In this document: positions 57,177 through 64,000 of the stretch, one piece after another
Layout: each line of letters starts with the position of its first letter
Position numbering within the stretch: position 1 is the stretch's first letter
NCBI RefSeq assembly: GCF_020873915.1
Contig: NZ_JAHWGP010000036.1
Location: 1 to 64,000, forward strand
Origin: Streptomyces sp. DH5
GTDB taxonomy: Bacteria; Actinomycetota; Actinomycetes; Streptomycetales; Streptomycetaceae
Length of the DNA: 64,000 nt
Direction of reading: 5' to 3'
Made by a program: the position numbers and the translations under genes
The notes under the pieces: model-generated
What the model was told of the DNA's origin: nothing
Seen by the model: only the letters and a program-made list of their open reading frames with translations
Database searches by the model: none

Positions 57177-59000
57177 ATGATCAGCATGTCGCCTATGCGC
57201 CCGGGGGCCGGGGTGCGCTACCTCTTTCGTGGCGTGATGGTCGGCGACGGCCACCGCCGGGCGGGCACACCGCTGCGCGCCGCCCAGGACGAAGCCGGTG
57301 TCCCGCCCGGCGTGTGGAAGGGCCGGGGCCTGGCCGCGCTCGGCCTGGCGGCTGGGGACGTGGTGACCGAGCGGCAGGCCGAACTCCTCCTGGGGGAGGG
57401 CCGGCACCCGGACGCCGACCGGATCGAGCGCGAGCTCCTGGCGCAGGGCAAGACCCCGGAGCAGGCCCGGCGGGCGACCGTGCTGGGCAGGCCCATCGAA
57501 CACAACCGCTCACCGAAGACCGACAAGGCCAAGGAGCGCACCCCCTGGCTGGCCTTCGACCTGACGTTCCGGCCCCCGCCGACGGCCCATATCGCGTGGG
57601 CCCTGATGGACGACGAGCACCGCGTGGTGCTGGAGCTGTGCGACGACATCGCCCGCGACAAGACGCTGGCGCGGCTGGAGGAGTCGGTCGCGGAGATCCG
57701 CTGGAAGGCCGGCGGCAAGGAGCGCGACCGGGTCAAGGACGGGCTGATCGTCGCCGTGTTCCGGCATTACGAGTCACGCGCCACGGAATCGAGGCCGCTG
57801 CTCCACAGCCACGCGGTGGTGTCGGTCCGTGCCCGGCGGCCGCACGACGGGAAGTGGGGCAACCTGTCGGCGGACTCGCTGATGACCCACATCGTCGCCG
57901 CTGACACCCTCTACACCCTGTACTTCATGGAGGAGGTGACGGCGCGGCTCGGGTGGGCGTGGGAGCCGCGCGAGGTGACGCCCGGCCGTCGGCCCGTGAT
58001 GGACATCGCGGGGATCGACCGGCGGCTGATCGGCTGGCAGTCGACCCGCCGCCAGCAGATTGAGGACGCGCTGTCCGTCCTGACCGCCAGGTACGAGGAG
58101 AAGCAGGGGCACGAGCCGGGGGAGCAGGCCTCCTACGCGCTGGCCTGCCAGGCCGCGGACCAGACGCGCCCGCCCAAGCGCACCGAGCTGCTGTCGCTGA
58201 CCGAGCTCCGCAGACGATGGCGGGAATCGGCGATCCGGGCGTTCGGCGCCTGCACCGTGTACCGGCTCGCTGAGCGGGCGCGGGCGGCGGCCGCGGGGGT
58301 GTGGGCCCGGGTGCGGCCGGTGGCCGACGTAGCGCTGGCGGCCGTGGACACCGTCGCCGTGGTGTACGTGATGCGCGGCGCGTTCGCGCGCCATCATCTG
58401 CTAGCCGAAGCCCGCCGCCACCTCGCCTACGTCCTGCGCGGCCGGCCCCACGAGCCCGGCCTGGACGAACGGATCGTGCAGGCGGCCGTCGACGACTACA
58501 CCCGCCCCGTCGGGCGCGGCCGGAGGATGAGCGCCGACCTGCGCACTCTGTACCCGCGCGGCACCGAGGACCAGGCCGTGCTGCGCCCGCTGACCCGCAA
58601 CCGCACGGCAACCCAGTACGAGCGGGCCCGCCTCGCCGCCGACGCCCTGGCCGCCCGGGTCCGCGCCGTGCGGCGAGCGGAGCGCCTGGGCTACCGCCCG
58701 CGCCCGTACGCCGTCGCGGTGCCCGCCGCCTCGAGGTCGCACCCGCGGCCGTTCCGCGCCGGCCGGAAGGACGGCCGCCTCCCGGAGCCGGGGGCCGGAA
58801 TCGACACGGTGGAGCAGACCCGCCAGACGCTCGAAGCCGCCGCCGCACAGGTGGCCGCCACGCTCCAGGACAGCCGGCGGGCGCGCGAAGCCGCCCACGG
58901 CCCTCGCCCGCAGCCCACCCCCGCGGCGGTCCCGCAGCTGCACACCCAGCAGCCCGGCACCCAGCACACGCCGGGCCGAACCGCAGGAGGAGTCGCGTGA
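57177..59000 (+). CDS. MobF (TrwC-like) relaxase without helicase domain (607 aa)
   Basis: The start ATG 57177 places ISMSPMRPGAGVRYLFRG at the N-terminus, as in MobF relaxases with a Tyr near residue 15. Then GRGLAALGLAAGDVVTERQ, LAFDLTFRPPPTAHIAWAL and the metal-binding histidine motif SRPLLHSHAVVSVRARR followed by DGKWGNL, all in TrwC order. The C-terminal ~250 residues are helical and basic; no Walker A or helicase motif is present, so the usual fused helicase is missing. The next gene overlaps by four bases (GTGA). Confidence 0.88.
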   Translation: MISMSPMRPGAGVRYLFRGVMVGDGHRRAGTPLRAAQDEAGVPPGVWKGRGLAALGLAAGDVVTERQAELLLGEGRHPDADRIERELLAQGKTPEQARRATVLGRPIEHNRSPKTDKAKERTPWLAFDLTFRPPPTAHIAWALMDDEHRVVLELCDDIARDKTLARLEESVAEIRWKAGGKERDRVKDGLIVAVFRHYESRATESRPLLHSHAVVSVRARRPHDGKWGNLSADSLMTHIVAADTLYTLYFMEEVTARLGWAWEPREVTPGRRPVMDIAGIDRRLIGWQSTRRQQIEDALSVLTARYEEKQGHEPGEQASYALACQAADQTRPPKRTELLSLTELRRRWRESAIRAFGACTVYRLAERARAAAAGVWARVRPVADVALAAVDTVAVVYVMRGAFARHHLLAEARRHLAYVLRGRPHEPGLDERIVQAAVDDYTRPVGRGRRMSADLRTLYPRGTEDQAVLRPLTRNRTATQYERARLAADALAARVRAVRRAERLGYRPRPYAVAVPAASRSHPRPFRAGRKDGRLPEPGAGIDTVEQTRQTLEAAAAQVAATLQDSRRAREAAHGPRPQPTPAAVPQLHTQQPGTQHTPGRTAGGVA

Positions 59001-59344
59001 GCACCCCGGAAGAACGCCCCAACCCCGACGACGCGCTCGCCCGCGCTCGTGCCGCCCGCGAGCAGATGGCCGCCGCGCTCACCGAGGTCCAGAAGCCCGA
59101 AGTCGACGAGCCCGTGGGGTGGCAGCCGATCTGGCAGCGGCCCCGGACGCCGAAGTCGAAGGCGGCGAAGAAGGAGGAGCTGCGCAAGCAGCGCCGGCGG
59201 CTCCAGGATGCCGCCAAGCGCCGTTTCGCCGCGCGGAACTCGCGCCGGCCCCGCTCTCGGCAGAGCCGGATCGGCCATGCGGCCGCGCGCCGTGATGCCC
59301 GCGCCCTGTCCCGGGTGCGGCACTCCATCGCCTGGCTGTGGTGA
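58997..59344 (+). CDS. Small basic protein coupled to the relaxase (115 aa)
   Basis: GTG 58997 overlaps the relaxase stop, with GGAGGAG upstream. Helical N-terminus (DDALARARAAREQMAAALTE), WQPIWQRPRTPK, then a very basic tail (KEELRKQRRRLQDAAKRRFA). Likely a DNA-binding accessory of the relaxase. Confidence 0.7.
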   Translation: MSTPEERPNPDDALARARAAREQMAAALTEVQKPEVDEPVGWQPIWQRPRTPKSKAAKKEELRKQRRRLQDAAKRRFAARNSRRPRSRQSRIGHAAARRDARALSRVRHSIAWLW

Positions 59345-59820
59345 CGAGGCCCGGCACCGTCCACTGAGTGGAGTCCACCGGCGTCGCGTATCGCCACCGG
59401 ATGCAGAACATCGAGTGGGCTCCACCCGATGGGCTCCACCGAGTGGAGCCCACTTTGGTGCGCCGGTCGACGATGGACTCCACCGTGGTGCGCACCGCGA
59501 CGATGTGCCACCGCGTCCGGCACCGCACCACTCCGACGATGCATGGCACTTTCGCGCGCGCCGGTCCACCGCACCGGTGCGCTGCACCCGACGGCCGGAC
59601 GCGCGCTACCCCCTTGTCCGGCTCCGCTGCACCCCCTTGTCCAGCTCTGCTACCGCGACGTTTCTCCTTGACATCGCCGGTTTCGGCTGGCGATCAGGTC
59701 GCGGTCAAGGGGGTGTGTGATAGAGGAGCCCGCCCGGTCGTGGCGCGCCTGGTGCGGTGCGCCAGCACCGATGGTGCGCACCCGATGCGCGCGGTGCGCA
59801 CCACCGCCACCCTCGGCGCG
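59345..59820. other. Repeat-rich intergenic region
   Basis: No gene. Holds GTGGRCTCCAC-type repeats, including the hairpin TGGGCTCCAC-CGA-GTGGAGCCCA (59430-59452), and three of the four GGTGCGCACC palindromes (59487, 59773, 59793). Confidence 0.5.
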
Positions 59821-59853
59821 CTACGCGATGGACAGGTACACCGGGTGCGCACC
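59487..59853. promoter_or_regulatory. Four GGTGCGCACC palindromes
   Basis: Perfect 10-bp palindromes at 59487-59496, 59773-59782, 59793-59802 and 59844-59853. The second and third are exactly 20 bp apart; the last lies within the 3' end of the frameshifted gene. Related GGTGC words fill the gaps. Likely operator or origin-of-transfer-type binding sites near the relaxase operon. Confidence 0.6.
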
Positions 59854-60280
59854 GTCCGGTGCGGGGTACGCATCGAGGGCCTGGCCCACGCCGACGGCTT
59901 CCAGTTGGCGCAGGGTGTCGGCGACGTCCTCGTGGTCCTCGGTGAGGAACTGCTGCGCGAAGTCGATGACGGCGCGGGCGATGCCCTGCGCCGTGTCCGG
60001 CCCGACCTGTTCCCAGATCCGCAGCGAGGTCACAAAGACGTGCCCGAGGGCCTCCAGGGCGAAGGTGTCCTCGCGGCTCGCCGGCCTCCGGGCCGGGCAG
60101 CGCGGTGACCGGGACGACGATGCGTTCGGCGATGTCGACGAGCAGTTCGGGCATCCGCGGTTCTGCGCCGGCGAATTCGCGGGCGGCGTCGATGTCGTCG
60201 GCCTGGACGGCCTGGAGGTAGTTGAAGGCGCTGATGGCCGCGTGCGGGGTCATCGGGGCGAGCGGCGTGGTGTCGGGCAT
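59821..60280 (-). pseudogene. Frameshifted gene of unknown function (would be ~153 aa)
   Basis: ATG 60280 with GAGGAG upstream opens a good frame (MTPHAAISAFNYLQAVQADD, later MPELLVDIAERIVVPVTALP) to about 60075. There one base too many shifts it; the adjacent frame continues naturally (FALEALGHVFVTSLRIWEQV, later FLTEDHEDVADTLRQLEAVG) to a stop at 59821. Removing one base at ~60072-60078 restores a single helical protein. Either a recent frameshift or a sequencing error. Confidence 0.7.
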
Positions 60281-60520
60281 GGCGGCTCCTCAACGTGCGG
60301 GCCGTCCCGCTGATCGCGGCGGCCTCGGAACCGATGCTCGGCTTGCGGCCCTGTTGACAGAGTCCGGCCGCCAGAGGGGAGAACTCTCCCCCCTCCGGGC
60401 TGATCACGATGCAGTCACGGTGGAGGGGTTTTCCGAGGTCGGCGTCACACGAGAGCCGAAGACCGCACCTGTAGAAGGTGAACGGCGGGATGGGCCCGCC
60501 CCACCTTCCAGGAGCACCCT

Positions 60521-61987
60521 GTGGCGAGCACCGCAGACGAGCCCGAGCCCCTTGACCCGGCCGGAGAGGCCCCCTCCGTGGACCCCTCCACCACCCCCTC
60601 CGCGCCCCGTCGCCACGGGCCGGGGGTTTCCACAGGTCAGCCCCGGCGGAAAGGAGGTCGCCGCAGGTCCGACAACCCTCATGTCCCAAGGCGTCCTACT
60701 CACAGGAAGAACTCGACAGAGCCCCGGCGGAGGGAACTGCTGCAAGCGCTGGGGATCTTCCAGAGGGCTACGCCCGATCAGTTGTGGAAGCTGACCCGTC
60801 CGGATAACCAGCACGACAAGCTCACGCGGGACACACTCCTGGATCTTCAGGACCACCACCTGGTGAGGATTGAATTGGTCCGGGAGGACCAGCGGCAGGT
60901 GTGGGTGCTGACCAAGCGAGGCCACGGCGAGGCGAAGAAACTGCTGGAGCCGAAGGGCATACGGATCTCGGCGCTCCGCGAGGAGAAGTACGACCCGGTC
61001 ACCGGTGAGCTGCTCGGCGCCAGCTACGACGACCACTCCGCAGCGGTCACCACGACGGCCGCCGAACTCCACCGGGCCGGGATCGGGCACCGGCTCGGCT
61101 TCGCCACCGAGATTCCGCACCGGCTCGCGGACGGCTACGTCCAGCGGGCGGACCTGGTGGCGCGGGCACAGGCGGCTGGGGTGCCGGTGATGCTGCTGGA
61201 GATCGACCGCCGTACCGAGGACGCGCACGACCTGGTGACCAAGCTGCGCCGGTACTGGGAGTGGGGCCGGCTGCTGGCACCGGACGCGGACAGGCTCACC
61301 GTGGACCTGGTCCGTTCCCGGGTGGGCGCGATCGAGGGTGTTGGCCATGAGAAGCGGCTGTGGCGGCGGGTCTACCCGCCCACCGGACGGGAGGGTCTGG
61401 TGCCCCTCGCGTTCGTGTTCGCCGACACCACCGAGGCGAAGGTCGCCAACACGGTGAAGGTCCTCGAGGAAGCCGGCCGCCGGTACTGGGCGCCGCGCCG
61501 GTACGAGACCTACTACGGGGAGGCGATCACGGCGAAGGACTACGGCCAGGCCGTGCCGGTCGTCATCACCACCCTGGAGCAGCTGACGGAGCACGGCGCG
61601 GACGCGGCGGTATGGCGGCGCCTGGGACGCAAGGACGAACACACCCTGACCGACGCGCTCGACAACCCCGACGGCGACGCTCTCTACCGCCGCCAGTACG
61701 CCCGCGCCGAAGCGGAAGACGAGCGGCGCCGTGCCGCTGAGCGGGAGGCGCGGCGGCCGGTGTGCAAGCGGTGCGGGCAGAAGTTCACCGACGAGCGCTG
61801 GGAAGAGATCACCGTGCACCGGACCGCCGTGACGGCGGGGGATAAGTCGGTGTGCGGCGACTGCCACGCCGACGACATCGCCCGCAAGGAAGCAGCCCGC
61901 CTCCAGGCCGCCACACCACCAGAACCGGAGCCGGAACACGACCAGGAGCCGGGCAAGCTCCGCGGTCTGTTCTGCCGCCGCGGCTGA
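60521..61987 (+). CDS. Replication-relaxation family protein (488 aa)
   Basis: GTG 60521 with AGGAG upstream. Basic disordered head (~1-70), a winged helix (LLQALGIFQRATPDQLWKLT, residues ~73-92, then DLQDHHLVRIELVRED), and the core of the Replic_Relax family: GHRLGFATEIPHRLADGYVQ with RADLVARA, VMLLEIDRRTEDAHDLVTKL and RYWEW. C-terminal zinc ribbon (PVCKRCGQKFTDE...VCGDCHAD). The core holds an endonuclease-like E-x-D pattern. Common on Streptomyces plasmids and integrative elements, linked to replication or transfer. Confidence 0.85.
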   Translation: MASTADEPEPLDPAGEAPSVDPSTTPSAPRRHGPGVSTGQPRRKGGRRRSDNPHVPRRPTHRKNSTEPRRRELLQALGIFQRATPDQLWKLTRPDNQHDKLTRDTLLDLQDHHLVRIELVREDQRQVWVLTKRGHGEAKKLLEPKGIRISALREEKYDPVTGELLGASYDDHSAAVTTTAAELHRAGIGHRLGFATEIPHRLADGYVQRADLVARAQAAGVPVMLLEIDRRTEDAHDLVTKLRRYWEWGRLLAPDADRLTVDLVRSRVGAIEGVGHEKRLWRRVYPPTGREGLVPLAFVFADTTEAKVANTVKVLEEAGRRYWAPRRYETYYGEAITAKDYGQAVPVVITTLEQLTEHGADAAVWRRLGRKDEHTLTDALDNPDGDALYRRQYARAEAEDERRRAAEREARRPVCKRCGQKFTDERWEEITVHRTAVTAGDKSVCGDCHADDIARKEAARLQAATPPEPEPEHDQEPGKLRGLFCRRG

Positions 61988-61998
61988 CCCCACACGGC

Positions 61999-62040
61999 GA
62001 CGCCGCCCCTCCCTGTCGGGTACAGGGGAGGGGCGGCGTC
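61999..62040. terminator. 15-bp stem terminator
   Basis: GACGCCGCCCCTCCC pairs with GGGAGGGGCGGCGTC, just after the replication-relaxation gene. Confidence 0.85.
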
Positions 62041-62129
62041 GACGAGCAGCTGCTCGGGTCAGGCCGGGGCGGCCTGCTTGGCCAGCGCGGCGAGTGGGGA
62101 GCGCCGGACCTTCTCCACTGCGCCCACCA

Positions 62130-62793
62130 GCCGCACCGGGCGGTGGTGGCCGAGCTGGAGGAAGCCGGGCGGACCGCGGTCGTCGTCCTGCGCGACGGGG
62201 CGCCGGTGGGCGTGCTGGGGATCGCGGACCGGCTGCGGCCGGACGCGGCGGCCACCGTCGCCGCCCTCACCCGCCTCACCGGCCGCACCCCGATCCTGCT
62301 GACCGGCGACAACGAACGCGCCGCCCAGCACCTGGCCGCCGAGGTCGGCATCACCGACGTCCGTGCCGGACTGCTGCCCCAGGACAAGGTGGCCGCCGTC
62401 AAGGAGTGGGAAGCCCAGGGACGCAGGGTGCTGGTCGTGGGCGACGGCGTCAACGACGCCCCCGCCCTGGCCGCTGCGCACTCCGGGATCGCGATGGGCA
62501 AGGCCGGCTCCGACCTCGCCCTGGAGACCGCTGACGCCGTCGTGGTCCGCGACGAACTGGCCACCATCCCCTCGATCGTGCAGCTCTCCCGCACCGCACG
62601 CCGCCTCGTGATCCAGAACCTGGTCATCGCTGGCGCGTTCATCGCCGTCCTGGTCGCCTGGGACCTGATCGGCACCCTCCCCCTGCCCCTCGGCGTCGCC
62701 GGCCACGAGGGCTCCACCGTCATCGTCGGCCTCAACGGCCTGCGCCTGCTGCGCGAGACCGCCTGGCCCCGACTCACCAAGGACACCGCATGA
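62130..62793 (+). pseudogene. C-terminal fragment of a heavy-metal P-type ATPase
   Basis: Contains the hinge motif LVVGDGVNDAPALAAAHSGI, the preceding ILLTGDNERAAQHLAAEVGI, and two C-terminal membrane segments (NLVIAGAFIAVLVAWDLIG and the following hydrophobic run). The metal-binding, actuator and DKTGT phosphorylation parts are missing, and the fragment opens within the nucleotide-binding domain at about 62130 without a ribosome site. Non-functional as a pump. Ends by ATGA overlap with the next gene, so the original operon order is kept. Confidence 0.85.
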
Positions 62794-63329
62794 GCAAACG
62801 CACCCGCCGCCCGGCCCCCGCCACGGGGGCGACACAGCCCACCGTCACCGTCTGCCGCGGCTGCTGCTGCGGCACCCCCAAGGTCCCCGGTCTCGATCAC
62901 TCCGCCCAGCTCCGCGACCTGCGCCAAGCCCTGGACGGCACGGCGACCGTCCGGGTCACCGACTGCCTGGACGCCTGCGAACGCGCCAACGTCATCGTCG
63001 TCCAGCCCTCTGCCGATGGCCGCCAGAACGGCGGGCGCCCCGTCTGGCTCGGCCTGGTCAACGACCCCGACGCCGTCCCCGGCATCACCACCTGGCTCAA
63101 GGGCGGCGGACCGGGCCTGTCCGATCCGCCCGGCATCCTCGACCTCTACGCCTTCCGCCCCTCCCGCGCGTTCAAGCGGAACTCCACGATGCATGACCCC
63201 GACGCCCGCCCCGTCTGTCGGCCATCGTCTGCCAACAGACTGGGTGGGCATCCGATGAACCCGGACCTTCCCGAGCGCCGGGGCAGCGCCGACCCCATCA
63301 GATCCGCTGATGATCGGTGCAGGGTGTGA
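62790..63329 (+). CDS. (2Fe-2S) ferredoxin-like domain protein, altered C-terminus (179 aa)
   Basis: TVTVCRGCCCGTPKVPGLDH, then VRVTDCLDACERANVIVVQP and RPVWLGLVND follow the thioredoxin-like 2Fe-2S ferredoxin family (C-x8-12-C ... C-x3-C). The natural end would fall near residue 125 (LDLYAFRPS); the last ~50 residues (HDPDARPVCRPSSANRLGG and on) look like out-of-frame read-through at a rearrangement point. Follows the P-type ATPase by four-base overlap, suggesting a former metal-homeostasis operon. Confidence 0.7.
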   Translation: MSKRTRRPAPATGATQPTVTVCRGCCCGTPKVPGLDHSAQLRDLRQALDGTATVRVTDCLDACERANVIVVQPSADGRQNGGRPVWLGLVNDPDAVPGITTWLKGGGPGLSDPPGILDLYAFRPSRAFKRNSTMHDPDARPVCRPSSANRLGGHPMNPDLPERRGSADPIRSADDRCRV

Positions 63330-63834
63330 CGACAGACAGGCCCGTTCCTCCACCGGGAGAGGGCCCGGATGGCGAACCTGGTCTACAAGCGGGTCTCGAC
63401 CGACCGCGGAAGCCGTATCTCCTCCAGCTCTGCAGGCGCTCACCCCGCAGGGGCCGGCATCCCGGTCACCGGCCCTGCGCCCGTCTCGGCGATGACGCGC
63501 AGGCACTGAGCGCGATGCGGGCCGGGGCAGAACAGGCCCGGGGTGTCTGATCCGGGGCCGAAGGCGGTGTGGGACACGATCGCTGTGCAGGTGCCCCACC
63601 GTGTGCACTGATGATGCGGATCGAGGCTGCGGGCGAGGAGAAACTCCGGCGGCTGCGGAACCTGGTGACCGGACACGTGGAGCGGTTCGGCCGGCGCGAC
63701 GGATCGCAGGTGGACTGGCAGCGGGCTGAGCCGGGCAACAGCGCCCACACCAAGAACGACGGCTGCGACCGCTCAGTCATCGCCTGCCCCCGCCTGCTGG
63801 TGCCCGCGGCCGGTGCCGTGCAGCGGCCCGTACG
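63330..63834. other. Scar region
   Basis: Holds the recombinase stub at 63369. A leftward frame (about 63605-63440) with TRWGTCTAIVSHTAFGPG and GLFCPGPHRAQCLRVIAE may be a small Cys-containing protein, but no start or ribosome site is clear. Not called. Confidence 0.35.
63369..63410 (+). pseudogene. 5' stub of a serine recombinase gene
   Basis: ATG 63369 begins MANLVYKRVSTDRGS, the typical N-terminus of a resolvase/invertase with the catalytic serine in YKRVSTDR. Homology ends after about 14 codons and the frame then runs into unrelated sequence. Marks an old element or rearrangement boundary. Confidence 0.65.
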
Positions 63835-64000
63835 ATGAGCGCCATGGCCCGCACGCGCACCTTGGCAAGCGGACGCCCGAGTGGGTGTCCGCTTGCGCTG
63901 CTGGTGCTGGCGGTGCTGGCCGGTGTGCTGGGCATGCACGGTCTTGCGCCAGGGGCGGTGGTGGCGCAGACCGGGGCCGGTCACGAGATGGTGATGGCCG
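63835..64000 (+). CDS. DUF6153-like secreted/membrane protein, partial
   Basis: ATG 63835 (or 63844) starts a short basic head, then the hydrophobic segment PLALLVLAVLAGVLGMHGLA followed by PGAVVAQTGAGHEMVMA, the pattern of DUF6153 proteins often found with metal genes. Runs off the window end. Confidence 0.65.
   Translation, partial: MSAMARTRTLASGRPSGCPLALLVLAVLAGVLGMHGLAPGAVVAQTGAGHEMVMA

Noticed and set aside
60353-60400. TTGACA box and GGGGAG-AACT-CTCCCC hairpin upstream of the replication-relaxation gene
   Set aside because: The -35-like box has no matching -10 at proper spacing; too weak to annotate as a promoter.
63611-63838. Short rightward frame before the DUF6153-like gene
   Set aside because: No ribosome site, weak protein character, and an equally plausible frame runs opposite it.

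Overview
The window is very high in GC, uses GTG starts and GGAGG-type ribosome sites freely, and carries Streptomyces-type linear-replicon genes, so it is read as the left end of a Streptomyces (or close relative) linear plasmid. The first ~400 bases are a telomere: base 1 begins inside the archetypal Streptomyces end sequence, perhaps only a few bases short of the true end, followed by stacked hairpins with three-base loops. A tap-tpg pair for protein-capped ends (15.7-18.6 kb), parA-parB with two palindromes inside parB (52.4-54.1 kb), a TraB/FtsK-like pump (39.5 kb) and a MobF relaxase domain (57.2 kb) support a self-maintaining, transferable linear plasmid. The right end of the replicon lies outside the window.

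Layout. 0-0.4 kb: telomere. 0.8-2.3 kb: operator or iteron array and two tandem winged-helix proteins. 2.3-5.4 kb: decayed DNA holding a toxin-antitoxin pair and a broken tpg remnant. 5.4-9.0 kb: regulators and unknown genes. 9.3-14.6 kb: defence-flavoured block (HEPN/Abi-like protein, complete IS5-type insertion beside a broken gene, AlbA_2/Schlafen-type protein, CoiA-like nuclease). 15.4-19.7 kb: small membrane protein, tpg, tap, a four-copy 17-bp iteron array and a divergent ParB-fold gene. 19.9-25.7 kb: leftward operon of a winged-helix initiator-like protein, a DciA-like helicase loader and a SLOG protein, preceded by a cluster of covarying hairpins; this is a candidate internal origin. 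25.7-30.4 kb: cargo (XRE regulators, isochorismatase, FAD oxidoreductase, P-loop kinase, GntR regulator).

30.7-52.2 kb is one long rightward train of short, often overlapping genes separated by strong hairpins: WhiB, DUF5999, a coiled-coil/membrane/winged-helix protein whose 3' part is packed with GTAC sites, a long disordered protein, the TraB-like ATPase, DUF6197, an RRQRL-type zinc protein, DUF3307, a P-loop kinase, a GGDEF protein, an ASCH protein, an OB-fold-like protein and a RapZ-C-like protein. It looks like the transfer and spread region. 52.4-56.5 kb: parAB and a coupled pair of Mrr-like proteins, one with its catalytic residues lost. 56.8-62.0 kb: zinc ribbon, relaxase, a frameshifted gene among GGTGCGCACC palindromes, and a replication-relaxation protein. 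62-64 kb: recombination scar with a truncated metal P-type ATPase, a 2Fe-2S protein, the 5' stub of a serine recombinase, and the start of a DUF6153-like gene that runs off the window.

Best candidates for undescribed biology: the Mrr-like enzyme/pseudo-enzyme pair, the constant-loop hairpin cluster upstream of the initiator-loader operon, the GTAC array inside a transfer-region gene, the 17-bp iterons in front of tap, and the two parS-like palindromes inside parB.
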